The notes: generated by a model not told the origin, from the sequence alone. 64,000 nt of DNA from Novosphingobium sp. (GCF_027486195.1 NZ_JAIXPP010000087.1:1-64000); one strand, 5' to 3'. Counted from the stretch's first letter, positions 1 through 10,541 are shown. Numbers and translations are program-made.

Positions 1-305
1 AACGGATGGTCGTACATCGATTCCGCCGCGAGGCTGTAGTGGCCGTAGCGCTCCACTTCGTCGCGGAAGGGGCGGATCATCTGGCTGTGGCAGACGTAGC
101 AGCCCTCGCGCACATAGATGTCGCGCCCGGCTTGCTCGAGCGGGGTATAGGGGCGCATCCCCTGCACCTTCTCGATGGTGTTATCGATCCAGAACAGCGG
201 CGCGATCTCGACGATCCCGCCCACTGTCACCGCCGCAAACGCCAGCACTGCCAGCAGCGTGACATTGCGTTCCAGCTTGCGGTGGCGTTCCATGAAAGTG
301 GCCAT
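1..305 (-). CDS. ccoO: cbb3-type cytochrome c oxidase subunit II (partial, C-terminus outside window)
   Basis: Minus-strand translation [101 protein letters not shown], with the CxxCH heme motif; adjacent to ccoN. Confidence 0.93.
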   Translation of the reverse strand, partial: MATFMERHRKLERNVTLLAVLAFAAVTVGGIVEIAPLFWIDNTIEKVQGMRPYTPLEQAGRDIYVREGCYVCHSQMIRPFRDEVERYGHYSLAAESMYDHP

Positions 306-329
306 TTCGGTATCTCCTGTCAGGCCGGG

Positions 330-1982
330 TCAGATGGCGGTCGCGGGGACGAGCGGCACGTCGCGCGCCGGATCGAACGCGGCCGAGTGCAGCGGTGTTT
401 CCTGCCGATAGTGGCCAAGGATCGTGCGGGTGATGTTGATCGTCATCACCGTGGCGCCCGAGAGGTAGAGCAGCCCGCCGAAGACCCGCAGCGCATACAT
501 CGGGTGAAGCGCGGCGACGGTATCGGCGAAGGAGTTCACCAGATAGCCGTCCGGCCCGTATTCGCGCCACATCAGCCCCTGGGTGATCCCCGCCACCCAC
601 ATCGCGGCGGTGTAGAAAACGATGCCCAGGGTCGCGAGCCAGAAGTGCCAGTTTACCATGCGCAGGCTGTAGAGCCGTGTCCGGCCCCACAGGCGCGGCG
701 CCATGTAGTAGAGGCAGCTGAACGTGATCATCCCGTTCCAGCCCAGTGCGCCCGAATGCACGTGGCCGATGGTCCAGTCGGTATAGTGGCTGAGCGAGTT
801 GACCGACTTGATGCTCATCATCGGCCCCTCGAAGGTGCTCATGCCATAGAAGGCGAGCGCGAGGACCATCATGCGCAGGATCGGATCGGTGCGGATCTTG
901 TCCCAGGCGCCGTTGAGCGTCATCAGGCCGTTGATCATCCCGCCCCAGCTCGGCATCCACAGCATGACCGAGAAGACCATGCCCAGCGTCTGCGCCCAAT
1001 CCGGCAGCGCGGTGTAGTGAAGGTGGTGCGGACCGGCCCAGATATAGAGGAAGATCAGCGCCCAGAAGTGGATGATCGAAAGCCGGTAGGAATAGACTGG
1101 CCGCTCGGCCTGCTTCGGCACGAAGTAGTACATCATCGCTAGGAAGCCGGCGGTGAGGAAGAAGCCCACCGCGTTGTGGCCATACCACCACTGCACCAGC
1201 GCGCCCTGCACCCCGCCGAACACCGGGTAGCTGCGCGATCCGAAGAAGCTCACCGGAATGTTAGCGTTGTTGACGAGGTGGAGCATCGCAACCGTCAGGA
1301 TGAAGGCGAGGTAGAACCAGTTGGCCACATAGATATGCGGTTCCGACCGCTTGAGCAGCGTGCCGACGAAGACCGCGAGATAGGCGACCCAGACCACCGT
1401 GAGCCACAAGTCAACGTACCATTCCGGTTCAGCGTACTCCTTACCCTGGGTTATCCCCATGAGGTAGCCGGTGGCCGCCAGCACGATGAACAGCTGGTAT
1501 CCCCAGAACACGAACTTCGCGAGGTCCGGCAAGGCAAGCCGCGTGCGGCAGGTGCGCTGGACCACGTAGAACGAGGTGGCTATCAGCGCGTTGCCGCCGA
1601 ACGCGAAGATCACGGCGGACGTGTGCAAAGGCCGCAGCCGCCCGAAATTGATCCACTGCAGCCCGAGATTGAGCTGCGGGAAGGCCAGCTCAAGCGCGAT
1701 CCAGAGGCCTGCGAGGAACCCCGCCATGCCCCAGAACACCGTGGCGATGACACCCAGGCGGATCAGATCGTCATCGTAACGTCCTGTATCAACCGGGCGA
1801 ATCGCGGCTACGGGGTCCCAGCCCCGCACCGTGACGACAAGACCGATGAGCGCGGCGAGGCCGCAGATCATCATGTGGACGGCAAAGCCGGTATCGGCCG
1901 CCAGCGCGGTGGCGATCACCGTGAAGAACAACGCGCCGAGCCAGAGGCCAGTGCGCGGGAGTACGGAGTCCATGGAAAGCAC
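330..1982 (-). CDS. ccoN: cbb3-type cytochrome c oxidase subunit I
   Basis: 550 aa multi-TM heme-copper oxidase with conserved His-containing motifs ([45 protein letters not shown]). Confidence 0.95.
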   Translation of the reverse strand: MLSMDSVLPRTGLWLGALFFTVIATALAADTGFAVHMMICGLAALIGLVVTVRGWDPVAAIRPVDTGRYDDDLIRLGVIATVFWGMAGFLAGLWIALELAFPQLNLGLQWINFGRLRPLHTSAVIFAFGGNALIATSFYVVQRTCRTRLALPDLAKFVFWGYQLFIVLAATGYLMGITQGKEYAEPEWYVDLWLTVVWVAYLAVFVGTLLKRSEPHIYVANWFYLAFILTVAMLHLVNNANIPVSFFGSRSYPVFGGVQGALVQWWYGHNAVGFFLTAGFLAMMYYFVPKQAERPVYSYRLSIIHFWALIFLYIWAGPHHLHYTALPDWAQTLGMVFSVMLWMPSWGGMINGLMTLNGAWDKIRTDPILRMMVLALAFYGMSTFEGPMMSIKSVNSLSHYTDWTIGHVHSGALGWNGMITFSCLYYMAPRLWGRTRLYSLRMVNWHFWLATLGIVFYTAAMWVAGITQGLMWREYGPDGYLVNSFADTVAALHPMYALRVFGGLLYLSGATVMTINITRTILGHYRQETPLHSAAFDPARDVPLVPATAI

Positions 1983-2046
1983 CCTTCCAAACGGATGATG
2001 GGATCAAGTCCTGGACCGTCCCTGCCCGGCCTTCGCCCCCGCAACA

Positions 2047-2060
2047 TTGACCGGTGTCAA
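2047..2060. promoter_or_regulatory. FNR/FixK-type box TTGACCGGTGTCAA
   Basis: Perfect dyad TTGAC-N4-GTCAA, 65 bp upstream of the ccoN start. Confidence 0.7.
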
Positions 2061-2236
2061 TTTGCAGCCGGCAATCGTGCCTTCGCTGAAATCATTTGCC
2101 TTTCCGGTTATTTTTTCTCTTCGCAATTTGCGCTCCGTCAATGTTGATGACGTCCCGCCGGATCATTGGACACTCGTGCTGCGAGGCTTGGCAGTCCTGC
2201 AAGGGGCAGGACCCGCGCAGCTTGGGAGCTCTGCTC

Positions 2237-2923
2237 ATGAAGATTGTCCAACTGGCCGCCATCGGCGCGGCGCTCGCCTCCACCGCGCTCATCGCGGCTC
2301 CCGCTCATGCAGGCTCCACCGAGGGCAAATGGCAGATCAAGGTGCTCGGCTCGGCCGTGCTGCCCGATGGCAAGATCAGCCGTGTCGACAAGGACCTCAT
2401 CGGCCTGCCCGCCGGTTCGCAGACCAAGGCGAGCGACAACGTAGTGCCCACGCTGGCGGTCGAATACTTCTTCACGAAAAACATCTCGGCAGAAACGATC
2501 TGCTGCACCAGTTCGCATCACGTCACGGGCGCGGGCGCACTCGCGGGGGCGGCGATCGTCGATCACGCCGTGCTGATCCCCGCGACGCTCACGCTCAAGT
2601 ATCACCTGCCGCTTGCCGGCGGGATCAAGCCCTATATCGGCGCTGGCCCGGCGCTCTACCTGTGGCTGGGTGAACGCCCCGGCGCTGCCGCCGCGTCGCT
2701 GGGCGCGGCCCGCGTGCGCCTGTCTAATGAAGTGGGCGCAGCGGTCCAGGGCGGTGTCGATATCGCGCTCGGCAACAAGGGCTATGGCCTCAGCCTCGAT
2801 GCCAAGAAGTATTGGGTGAACACCACGGCCCACTTCACCACTGCCGGCGGGGTCGAGGCGCTGACAACGCGCCACAAGATCAACGCCTGGATCCTCAGCG
2901 CGGGCGTCTCTTACCGCTTCTGA
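2237..2923 (+). CDS. ompW: OmpW family outer membrane protein
   Basis: Signal peptide MKIVQLAAIGAALASTALIAAPAHA; OmpW-type KVLGSAVLPDG, PTLAVEYFFTKNISAET, LTLKYHLP, KPYIGAGPALY and a C-terminal aromatic (SYRF). Confidence 0.85.
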   Translation: MKIVQLAAIGAALASTALIAAPAHAGSTEGKWQIKVLGSAVLPDGKISRVDKDLIGLPAGSQTKASDNVVPTLAVEYFFTKNISAETICCTSSHHVTGAGALAGAAIVDHAVLIPATLTLKYHLPLAGGIKPYIGAGPALYLWLGERPGAAAASLGAARVRLSNEVGAAVQGGVDIALGNKGYGLSLDAKKYWVNTTAHFTTAGGVEALTTRHKINAWILSAGVSYRF

Positions 2924-3085
2924 CCCATTGCACCGTCAGCGCGGATGGCCTCCGACCCTCCCCGCGCGGCTGTGCATACCTCCCCAGCGGAGGGGCGGCG
3001 GGTGGCAGGCAGGGCTTCGGCCCCGCCGGTCGCCCGTCGTTTTGACTCGTGTGCTGTGCTTGCATCGCGCCAGGTACCCGGCACT

Positions 3086-4114
3086 ATGCCGCACATGACC
3101 GCACCCATCCCGAACTGGACTCGCCGCAGCTTTCTCGCCGCCGGCCTTGCCGCCTGCACGGCACCGGTCGTTCGCGCCCAGTCCATCCCTGCCCAGCCCA
3201 TCCCTGGTCTGCCCCTGCGTGTTGCGCCTGATCGCGAACTGATGGTCCCGGTCGAAGGCGGACGGCTCTATGTCCGCGTGAACGGTGAACTATCCGGTCC
3301 GCGCCTGCCGCTGGTCTATCTCCACGGCGGCCCTGGAAGCGGCCACGCCGGGCTCCTCGCGCTCACCGCGCTGGCGGAGGAGCGCCCGGTGATCCTCTAT
3401 GACCAGCTCGATAGTGGCCGCTCCGATGCACCCGGTGATCCGCGCAACTGGCGGGTGGAGCGCTTTGTCGACGAGATCGAGGCGGTTCGCCGCGCGCTCG
3501 GCGTGGAACGCTGGCACCTCGGCGGCGGCAGCTGGGGCGGCACGCTGGCGCTGGAATACGGGGCGCGGCGGCCTGCAGCGCTGGCGGGTCTGATCATCCA
3601 GTCCCCGCTGGTTTCAACCCGCAGCTGGATTGCCGACGCTGCTGCCCTGCGCCGCGAACTCCCCGCCCAGTGGCGCGCAACGCTGGACGCGTGCGAGAGC
3701 GCTGCACCGCCGGGCAGTGAACAATGCGCGGCAGCGGACGAGGCCTATCTCAGTCGCCATGTCTGGCGCGCTCCGGGGGATCCCCGCGTGGCCGCCTACC
3801 GCAAATCCATGCCGCCCCACGCGGGGGAAGCGGTCTATAACGGGATGTGGGGCCCGGTCGAATTCCGTGCGACAGGCACCTTGCGCGACTATGATGGCGA
3901 GCCGCTGCTGGCGCGCCTCGATGGCCGCCGCACGCTGTTTGTTGCCGGAGAGTATGACGAAGCGCGGCCCCAGACCGTCGCCGGTTTCGCCCGCCGCGTG
4001 CCCCACGCACAGTACCGCACGATTTCCGGCGCCGCGCACGCGATCCTGCGCGACAAGCCCGAAAGCTATCTGCCCATCATCAGTGAATGGTGCCGCCGCA
4101 ACGAGCGCGGCTGA
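3086..4114 (+). CDS. alpha/beta hydrolase, proline iminopeptidase-like (S33), Tat signal
   Basis: Twin-arginine TRRSFLAAGLAAC; HGGPGSGHAG oxyanion motif; GGSWGGTLAL nucleophile elbow. Confidence 0.8.
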   Translation: MPHMTAPIPNWTRRSFLAAGLAACTAPVVRAQSIPAQPIPGLPLRVAPDRELMVPVEGGRLYVRVNGELSGPRLPLVYLHGGPGSGHAGLLALTALAEERPVILYDQLDSGRSDAPGDPRNWRVERFVDEIEAVRRALGVERWHLGGGSWGGTLALEYGARRPAALAGLIIQSPLVSTRSWIADAAALRRELPAQWRATLDACESAAPPGSEQCAAADEAYLSRHVWRAPGDPRVAAYRKSMPPHAGEAVYNGMWGPVEFRATGTLRDYDGEPLLARLDGRRTLFVAGEYDEARPQTVAGFARRVPHAQYRTISGAAHAILRDKPESYLPIISEWCRRNERG

Positions 4115-4118
4115 GTGC

Positions 4119-4859
4119 CTAACCGGCGAGCATCACCAGCGAGCTGCGGTCAAGAATCTCGACATCGCGCCGCCCCGGCAACGCGACCACGCCATCGGCC
4201 TTCAGCTTGGTGAACTGGCGGCTGACCGTCTCGATGGTGAGACCGAGGAGGTCCGCGACCTGCTGGCGCGAGAACGGCAGCGTGAACTGCCGCGCCGGCC
4301 CGGTGTGCGCCATACAGCCGTTGTCAGCCAGCCTCTCGGACATGTCGAGCAGGAAGGTTGCGATCTTTTCGGGCGCGCTCTTGCGGCCCAGCAGCATCAT
4401 CCACGCGCGGGTGCGGTCAAGCTCGGCCAGCGTGCGTTCCAGCAGCTTGTGTTCGAGCTCAGGGTGTTCGCGCGCAAAGCGGTCGAAATCGTTGCGCGCG
4501 AAGACGCAGACGCGCGCATCGGTCAGCGCGACCACGCTGGCGGCGCTGGTCTGGCCAAACGGGCGGCCGATGAAATCGGAAGGGTAAGCGACGCCGACGA
4601 TCTGCTCGCGCCCATCGGCGGTGCTGGTCGTCAGCTTCAGAACACCTTCGATCACGTTGGCGACGAGCAGCGAGTCGTCGTCCTCCCAGATCAGCGGTTC
4701 TCCGGCGGAAACGGAGCGGCGACGACCCATGACACTGAGTGCCGAAATCTCGGGGTGTTCGAGACCGGCGCAAATGGCCCGATTACGGACTATGCAGGTA
4801 TCACAGGCGCTCATCCATTCCGGTTCTACCAGTCGGAACGGTCTGCGGCAATCATGCAT
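4119..4859 (-). CDS. fnrL: Crp/Fnr family transcriptional regulator (FnrL-like, putative 4Fe-4S)
   Basis: N-terminal MHDC...CDTCIVRNRAIC plus VCVF Cys; cNMP-fold; HTH FSRQQVADLLGLTIETVSRQFTKLK. Start codon uncertain (4859 or 4883; the ORF opens at 4976). Confidence 0.85.
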   Translation of the reverse strand: MHDCRRPFRLVEPEWMSACDTCIVRNRAICAGLEHPEISALSVMGRRRSVSAGEPLIWEDDDSLLVANVIEGVLKLTTSTADGREQIVGVAYPSDFIGRPFGQTSAASVVALTDARVCVFARNDFDRFAREHPELEHKLLERTLAELDRTRAWMMLLGRKSAPEKIATFLLDMSERLADNGCMAHTGPARQFTLPFSRQQVADLLGLTIETVSRQFTKLKADGVVALPGRRDVEILDRSSLVMLAG

Positions 4860-4893
4860 CCGTGCTAGCCCGCTAAAAAGCATCACGAAAAGT

Positions 4894-4918
4894 GGGCGGC
4901 CAGGGGTGCTGGCCGCCC
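4894..4918 (-). promoter_or_regulatory. strong hairpin (10 bp stem, 5 nt loop) in the fnr leader followed by T-rich sequence on the minus strand
   Basis: GGGCGGCCAG-gggtg-CTGGCCGCCC; downstream minus-strand sequence ACTTTTCGTGATGCTTTTTAG. Confidence 0.5.
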
Positions 4919-5005
4919 GAAGTCGGGGAGAAATCGGCGGAAGGGGGAATGACAGCCTGATCCTTCCGCGCCCCATCTTTCTGGCAGCGGCGGGCGCAGC
5001 GATCC

Positions 5006-5019
5006 TTGACCGAGATCAA
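5006..5019. promoter_or_regulatory. FNR-type box TTGACCGAGATCAA upstream of the fnr gene
   Basis: TTGAC-N4-ATCAA matches the TTGAY-N4-RTCAA consensus. Confidence 0.65.
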
Positions 5020-5038
5020 ACCAGCAAGCCCGGACGAA

Positions 5039-5060
5039 AAAATTCTACTGTTTGGTAGAA
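5039..5060 (-). terminator. possible weak intrinsic terminator of the flavin reductase gene
   Basis: Dyad TTCTAC-N6-GTAGAA followed by TTTTTT on the minus strand, ~22 bp after the stop at 5082. Confidence 0.4.
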
Positions 5061-5081
5061 AAAGCTGCGTCTGGAAGCGAC

Positions 5082-5567
5082 TCAGTCGGCCAGCAGCGTG
5101 AGGTCGTGATACTGCCCGCGGAAGAACAGCAGCGGATTGCCCTCGTTCTGCTTGCCCAGCGCCTCCACCGCGCCGACCACCAGCCAGTGATCGCCCACTT
5201 CGGTCACGCGCTCAATCGTGCAATCGATCCACGCAATCGCGTTGTCGAGCACCGGAAGGCCTGCCGGGCTTTGCCCGTGGGCCAGCTGCGAAAACTTGTC
5301 ATCGGCGCGCGCGGCGAAGCGGCGGCATAGCGAGAGTTGATCCGCGCCGAGCACGTTGACGCAGAATCGCCCCGTCGCCTCGATCCGCGGCCAGGTGCCG
5401 GAACGCTTGTCCGGAAAGAACCCGACGAGCGGGGGATCGAGCGAAATCGAGGTGAACGAGCCAACGACGAGGCCGTGCCGCTCGCCGCCGGCGGCAAGCG
5501 CAGTCACCACACAGACGCCGGTCGGGTAGGCGCCGAGCACATCACGGAACAAGCGGGGATCGATCAT
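5082..5567 (-). CDS. flavin reductase family protein
   Basis: FRDVLGAYPTGVCVVTA...GLVVGSFTSISLDPPLVGFFPDK...FCVNVLGADQ typical of the flavin reductase-like FMN-binding family. Confidence 0.9.
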   Translation of the reverse strand: MIDPRLFRDVLGAYPTGVCVVTALAAGGERHGLVVGSFTSISLDPPLVGFFPDKRSGTWPRIEATGRFCVNVLGADQLSLCRRFAARADDKFSQLAHGQSPAGLPVLDNAIAWIDCTIERVTEVGDHWLVVGAVEALGKQNEGNPLLFFRGQYHDLTLLAD

Positions 5568-5601
5568 TGCCTCCTACCCGTGTCTGCAAACCGAAACAGG
5601 G

Positions 5602-6336
5602 TCAAGCCTCGATTGCCGTAACGGCACTAAGGACTTGCTCTGCCCATTCCTGGCGGCAGATGAGGAGATCCGGCAAGTAGGTGTCGCGGTTGTTGTAGAC
5701 CAGCGGCGACCCGTCCATGCGGGACACATGCAGACCCGCAGCAGCAGCCACGGCCACCGGCGCGCAGTTGTCCCACTCATATTGCCCGCCCGAATGGAGG
5801 TAGATTTCCGCCTCCCCGCGTACGACCGCAATGGCCTTGGCGCCGGCCGACCCCATCGGCACCAGTTCGCCGCCAAGCATCTTCGCAACTTCGACCGCTT
5901 CATGGGCGGGCCGCGTGCGGCTCACCAGCAGGCGCGGCGGCGTGGCCATCGGCGGCAGGGGCGGCGGCGCGCCGCTGTCGAGCAGGAGATCGAGCCCCGG
6001 CAGCGCCACCGCGCCCAGCGTCGCCACGCCGTCCACCGCGAGGCCGATATGCACCGCCCAGTCGCTGCGCCCCTCGCCATATTCGCGCGTGCCATCGAGC
6101 GGATCGATGATCCACACGCGGGATTTGCCGAGGCGCTCGGGCGTATCCTGCGTCTCTTCGGAAAGGACGCCGTCATCAGGCCGGTGCGCGGCAACTTCGG
6201 CCATAAGCCAGGCATTGGCACGAAGGTCGCCCTCCGCGCCCAGCGCCTTGCCCTCGTGCGTACCTGCGCCGCGCAAGTCCATCAGGATCCGCGCCGCACC
6301 CGCCGCCAGATGCCGCGCCAGTTCGATATCGTCCAT
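5602..6336 (-). CDS. cysQ: 3'(2'),5'-bisphosphate nucleotidase / inositol monophosphatase family
   Basis: WIIDPLDGTREYGEGR (DPxDGT motif) and YEWDNCAPVAVAAAAGL; next to cysNC/cysD. Confidence 0.85.
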   Translation of the reverse strand: MDDIELARHLAAGAARILMDLRGAGTHEGKALGAEGDLRANAWLMAEVAAHRPDDGVLSEETQDTPERLGKSRVWIIDPLDGTREYGEGRSDWAVHIGLAVDGVATLGAVALPGLDLLLDSGAPPPLPPMATPPRLLVSRTRPAHEAVEVAKMLGGELVPMGSAGAKAIAVVRGEAEIYLHSGGQYEWDNCAPVAVAAAAGLHVSRMDGSPLVYNNRDTYLPDLLICRQEWAEQVLSAVTAIEA

Positions 6337-6366
6337 CAACGCCCCTAAGCTCGTCAAATCACGTCT

Positions 6367-8319
6367 TCAGATCACCGGCATCCAGTCGCCGATAATCAGC
6401 GCCACGATGCGTTCTGCCGCTTCTTCGGGGCTTTCGCCCATCGTGTCCACGCGGATTTCGGGTTCTTCCGGCGCTTCATAGGGGCTGTCGATCCCGGTGA
6501 AGTTCTTTAGCGCGCCGCTGCGGGCCTTCTTGTAGAGGCCCTTCACATCGCGCCGTTCGGCTTCTTCCAGCGGCGTATCGACGAAGATCTCGAAGAACTC
6601 GCCTTCCGGCAACAGCGCGCGCACCATGTCGCGCTCGGCACGGAACGGGCTGATGAACGCGGTGAGCACGATAAGGCCGGCATCGGTCATCAGCTTGGCA
6701 ACTTCCGCAACGCGCCGGATATTCTCTATCCGGTCCGCCTCGGTAAAGCCCAGATCCTTGTTGAGCCCGTGGCGCACGTTGTCGCCATCGAGCAGGAACG
6801 TGTGCTTGCCGAGCGCGTGGAGCTTTTTCTCGACCAGATTGGCGATGGTCGATTTACCCGAGCCCGAAAGCCCGGTGAACCACAGCACGGCGGGGCTCTG
6901 GCCCTTCATCCGCGCATGGGCCTCACGCGTCACATCCAGCGCCTGCCAATGCACGTTCTGCGCGCGGCGCAGGCTGAAGTTGAGCATGCCGGCCGCGACG
7001 GTCGCGTTGCTGATCTTGTCGATCAGGATGAAGCCGCCCAATGTCCGGCTCTCGGTGTAGGGCTCGAACACGATCGGGCGATCGGTGGTGATCTCGGCCA
7101 GACCGATCGCATTGAGTTCAAGCGTCTTGGCCGCAAGCCGCTCCATCGTATTGACATTGATGGTGCATTTTGGCTGCGAGACGGTGACCGAAACGGTCTG
7201 GCTGGCCAGCTTGAGCCAATAGGCGCGGCCCGGCACCAGCGGCTCGTCGGCCATCCACACGAGGTTCGCCTCGAACTGGTCGGCCACCTGCGGCGGGGCG
7301 TCGGACGCCGCGAGCACGTCCCCGCGCGAGCAGTCGATCTCGTCCGCCAGGCAGAGCGTGACCGACTGGCCGGCCACCGCTTGCTCAAGATCGCCGTCGC
7401 CAGCGGTTTCGCCTGCGAAACCGGCACTTGGCATCGTCACGATGCGCGTCACCGTGCTCGTCTTGCCCGAAGGCAGCACGCGCACGGCATCGCCCGGCTT
7501 CACCGTGCCGTTCGCGATCAGGCCGGAAAAGCCCCGGAAATCGAGGTTCGGGCGGTTCACCCACTGCACCGGCATGCGAAACACGCCCGCCGCCTCGGCC
7601 GCGGTGTTCACATCCACGGCTTCCAGATGCCCCATCAGCGTCGGGCCGGAATACCACGGCGTATTCGCACTCGGCGCGGTGATATTGTCGCCCTTGAAGC
7701 CCGAGATCGGCATCGCGGTGAAGCCCGCGATCCCGATGCTGGCGGCGAACGCGGAATAATCCGCCACGATCGCATCGTAGCGCGCCTGATCGTAGCCGAT
7801 CAGATCCATCTTGTTCACCGCGAGCACGATATGGCGGATGCCGATAAGGTGCGCGAGGTAGGAATGCCGCCGCGTCTGCGTCAGCACGCCCTTGCGCGCG
7901 TCGATCAGGATCACGGCAAGGTCGGCTGTGCTCGCACCGGTCACCATGTTGCGCGTGTACTGCTCGTGCCCCGGGCAATCCGCCACGATGAACTTGCGCT
8001 TTTCGGTGCTGAAGAAGCGGTAGGCAACGTCGATGGTGATGCCCTGCTCGCGCTCCGCGGCGAGGCCGTCGACCAGAAGCGCAAAATCGATCTCGCCGCC
8101 CTGCGTGCCCACTTTCTTGCTGTCATTCTCAAGCGCTGCGAGCTGATCTTCGAAGATCATCTTCGAATCGTAGAGCAAACGACCGATCAGCGTCGATTTT
8201 CCATCATCCACGCTGCCGCAGGTGATGAAGCGCAGCATCGACTTGTGCTGGTGCAGATCGAGGTAGGCCTCGATATCCTCGGCAATCAGGGCCTCGGTCT
8301 GATAGATGGGGTCGGTCAT
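6367..8319 (-). CDS. cysNC: bifunctional sulfate adenylyltransferase subunit 1 / adenylylsulfate kinase
   Basis: GTPase motifs [34 protein letters not shown]-terminal APS kinase [21 protein letters not shown]. Confidence 0.95.
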   Translation of the reverse strand: MTDPIYQTEALIAEDIEAYLDLHQHKSMLRFITCGSVDDGKSTLIGRLLYDSKMIFEDQLAALENDSKKVGTQGGEIDFALLVDGLAAEREQGITIDVAYRFFSTEKRKFIVADCPGHEQYTRNMVTGASTADLAVILIDARKGVLTQTRRHSYLAHLIGIRHIVLAVNKMDLIGYDQARYDAIVADYSAFAASIGIAGFTAMPISGFKGDNITAPSANTPWYSGPTLMGHLEAVDVNTAAEAAGVFRMPVQWVNRPNLDFRGFSGLIANGTVKPGDAVRVLPSGKTSTVTRIVTMPSAGFAGETAGDGDLEQAVAGQSVTLCLADEIDCSRGDVLAASDAPPQVADQFEANLVWMADEPLVPGRAYWLKLASQTVSVTVSQPKCTINVNTMERLAAKTLELNAIGLAEITTDRPIVFEPYTESRTLGGFILIDKISNATVAAGMLNFSLRRAQNVHWQALDVTREAHARMKGQSPAVLWFTGLSGSGKSTIANLVEKKLHALGKHTFLLDGDNVRHGLNKDLGFTEADRIENIRRVAEVAKLMTDAGLIVLTAFISPFRAERDMVRALLPEGEFFEIFVDTPLEEAERRDVKGLYKKARSGALKNFTGIDSPYEAPEEPEIRVDTMGESPEEAAERIVALIIGDWMPVI

Positions 8320-8336
8320 TCTCTTGATCCTCGTCG

Positions 8337-8407
8337 CCCCGTGCTTGACACGGGGCTGGGCTTTTCTCTTGCTCCGAAGGCAGCCCAGCCCCGGATCAAG
8401 TCCGGGG
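8337..8407. repeat. REP/BIME-like compound inverted repeat between cysD and cysNC
   Basis: CCCCGTGCTTGACACGGGG CTGGGCT ... AGCCCAG CCCCGGATCAAGTCCGGGG; 12 bp perfect inverted repeat 8351-8362/8382-8393 plus a 19 bp palindrome 8389-8407. Confidence 0.65.
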
Positions 8408-8442
8408 TTGACCCTTCGGAACGCTGCGCATTCCGTGGCGGG

Positions 8443-9363
8443 TCAAAAGTACCCCTGCTGCTTCTTGACTTCCATGCCCGCGCCGCCGGCATCCTTGTCG
8501 ATCACGCGGCCCTGCCGCTCGCTGGTGGTCGTCAGTAGCGTTTCCTGGATCACTTCGTTGAGCGTGGTCGCATTGCTCTCCACCGCACCCGTCAGCGGGA
8601 AGCAGCCCAGCGTGCGGAAGCGGATCGAACGTTCCGTGATTTCAGGGCAATAGCCCAGCACCTTCTCGAGCCGCGGCAAGTCGTCGGCCATGAACAACCC
8701 GCCTTCCCACTCGAAGGTCGGCCGCTTCGCCGCGAAATAGAGCGGCACGATCGGCACATCGTTCAGCCGGATGTACTGCCAGATATCGAGCTCGGTCCAG
8801 TTCGAGATCGGGAACACGCGGATGCTCTCGCCCTTGTTCTTGCGGGCGTTGTAGATGTTCCACAGCTCGGGCCGCTGGTTCTTGGGGTCCCAGCCGTGGC
8901 TGGCGGTGCGGAAGCTGAAGATGCGCTCCTTCGCGCGGCTCTTCTCCTCATCGCGCCGCGCGCCGCCGAAGGCCGCGTCAAAGCCCCACTTGTCGAGCGC
9001 CTGCTTCAGCCCTTCGGTCTTCCACATGTCGGTGTGGAGTGCGCCGTGATCGAACGGATTGATCCCGCGCTCCGCCGCTTCCGGGTTCTGGTAGACGAGC
9101 AGCTCCATGCCGCTCTCCTTCGCCATCCGCTCGCGCAGCTCGTACATCGCCTTGAACTTCCACGTCGTATCGACATGGAGCAGCGGGAACGGCGGCGGGC
9201 TGGGATAGAACGCCTTGCGCGCAAGATGCAGCATCACCGCGCTATCCTTGCCCACCGAATAGAGCATCACCGGATTGGTCGCCTCAGCCACCACCTCGCG
9301 CATGATGTGGATCGCCTCGGCTTCGAGCCGCTGGATGTGGGTCAGGGTGGACAGTTCAGACAT
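8443..9363 (-). CDS. cysD: sulfate adenylyltransferase subunit 2
   Basis: [63 protein letters not shown]. Confidence 0.95.
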   Translation of the reverse strand: MSELSTLTHIQRLEAEAIHIMREVVAEATNPVMLYSVGKDSAVMLHLARKAFYPSPPPFPLLHVDTTWKFKAMYELRERMAKESGMELLVYQNPEAAERGINPFDHGALHTDMWKTEGLKQALDKWGFDAAFGGARRDEEKSRAKERIFSFRTASHGWDPKNQRPELWNIYNARKNKGESIRVFPISNWTELDIWQYIRLNDVPIVPLYFAAKRPTFEWEGGLFMADDLPRLEKVLGYCPEITERSIRFRTLGCFPLTGAVESNATTLNEVIQETLLTTTSERQGRVIDKDAGGAGMEVKKQQGYF

Positions 9364-9405
9364 CGCGTTCTCGCGCCTCATGGATTGCGGGCTCCAGATG
9401 GCCTC

Positions 9406-9438
9406 TTGCGCACTGGCGCAAAGCTCCCATATGGGAGC
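9406..9438. promoter_or_regulatory. two adjacent palindromes in the divergent cysD/LuxR-type intergenic region
   Basis: TTGCGC-ACTG-GCGCAA (9406-9421) and perfect 16 bp GCTCCCATATGGGAGC (9423-9438); the second contains the GGGAG SD-like sequence 8 nt before ATG 9447. Confidence 0.6.
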
Positions 9439-9446
9439 ACAACGCC

Positions 9447-10541
9447 ATGGCATTCCTTTCGACCGATCAACGCGAGCTTTACCTGCCGCTCATGGAGGGC
9501 CTGCTGGAGGATCCGCCGTGGCAGCGCTTCCTCGGCAATCTGCTCCAGCGCACCGGCGCGCGGCGGGCGGCGCTGGCGCTCGCGCAGCCGGGATCGCCGG
9601 AGCCCACGCTCACCGTCCGCGCCGACGCCGCCCGCGCCGCGCTCGATCCCCCGCTCGATCTGGCGCGCCTCGCCGCACTCGGTCTGTTCCCCGGCACCGC
9701 CATGCGCACGGGCCGCGTCTACACGCTGGGCGAGATGCTCGATTTCGACGTACCCGCCCGCCTCGGCGCGCAGCGGTCCGCGCTCGGCGCGATGCGGATC
9801 AACCACGCGCGTGCCGTCCGCGTCGGCAGTGCCGGCACCGGCGAGGCTTGGCTGCTCCTCACCCGCGAGCGCGAGGACCTCGGCGCGGCGGACAGCGCGC
9901 TCCTTGCTGCATTGGCCCCGCATCTTGCCGCCGCGCTTGCCGTGCGCGCCGCGCTCGGCAAGGCCGGAATGCGCGCCGCGATGGCGGAAAGCACGCTGGC
10001 CCTACTCGGCACCGGCGAGATTGCGCTTACCGCCAGCGGACATGTCCTCGCCGCCGATCCGGTGGCCGAAAGCCTCCTCATTTTCTCCGCCGAACCCGGC
10101 CCCGCACGCCGCCTCCAACTTCTCCCCGAAACCGCGCGTGCGCTCGAAACCGCCTGCACCGCACTCGCCGGCACTGCCACACCCGAGGCACGCCGCCTCG
10201 TTCGGCTTGGCGAAGATCCGCGCCGCGATCTGCTGCTGCGCCCGGCAGGTCAGGATGCTGGCCATTCTGCTGCTGCGATCGGCTTGATCCGCAGCCCATC
10301 CGGGCGGGTTGCGCGGTCCGCACCAGAGGTCATCGCCAGTACCCACGGCCTTTCCGCGCGAGAGGCTGCGCTGGCCTGCGGCCTCATGCAGGGCGAGACC
10401 ATCGTCGAAGCCGGAACCCGCCTCGGCCTCACCCAGGAAACGGCGCGGAACTACTCCAAGCGTATCTACGCCAAGACCAGCACCACCGGTCAGGCCGATC
10501 TCGTCCGCCTGCTAATGGGCGGCCTCGCACCCTTCTGCTGA
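9447..10541 (+). CDS. LuxR-family HTH transcriptional regulator
   Basis: C-terminal LuxR-type [63 protein letters not shown]. Confidence 0.8.
   Translation: MAFLSTDQRELYLPLMEGLLEDPPWQRFLGNLLQRTGARRAALALAQPGSPEPTLTVRADAARAALDPPLDLARLAALGLFPGTAMRTGRVYTLGEMLDFDVPARLGAQRSALGAMRINHARAVRVGSAGTGEAWLLLTREREDLGAADSALLAALAPHLAAALAVRAALGKAGMRAAMAESTLALLGTGEIALTASGHVLAADPVAESLLIFSAEPGPARRLQLLPETARALETACTALAGTATPEARRLVRLGEDPRRDLLLRPAGQDAGHSAAAIGLIRSPSGRVARSAPEVIASTHGLSAREAALACGLMQGETIVEAGTRLGLTQETARNYSKRIYAKTSTTGQADLVRLLMGGLAPFC

Noticed and set aside
6-1142. 378 aa plus-strand ORF
   Set aside because: Antisense to ccoN/ccoO; His/Arg-rich shadow translation.
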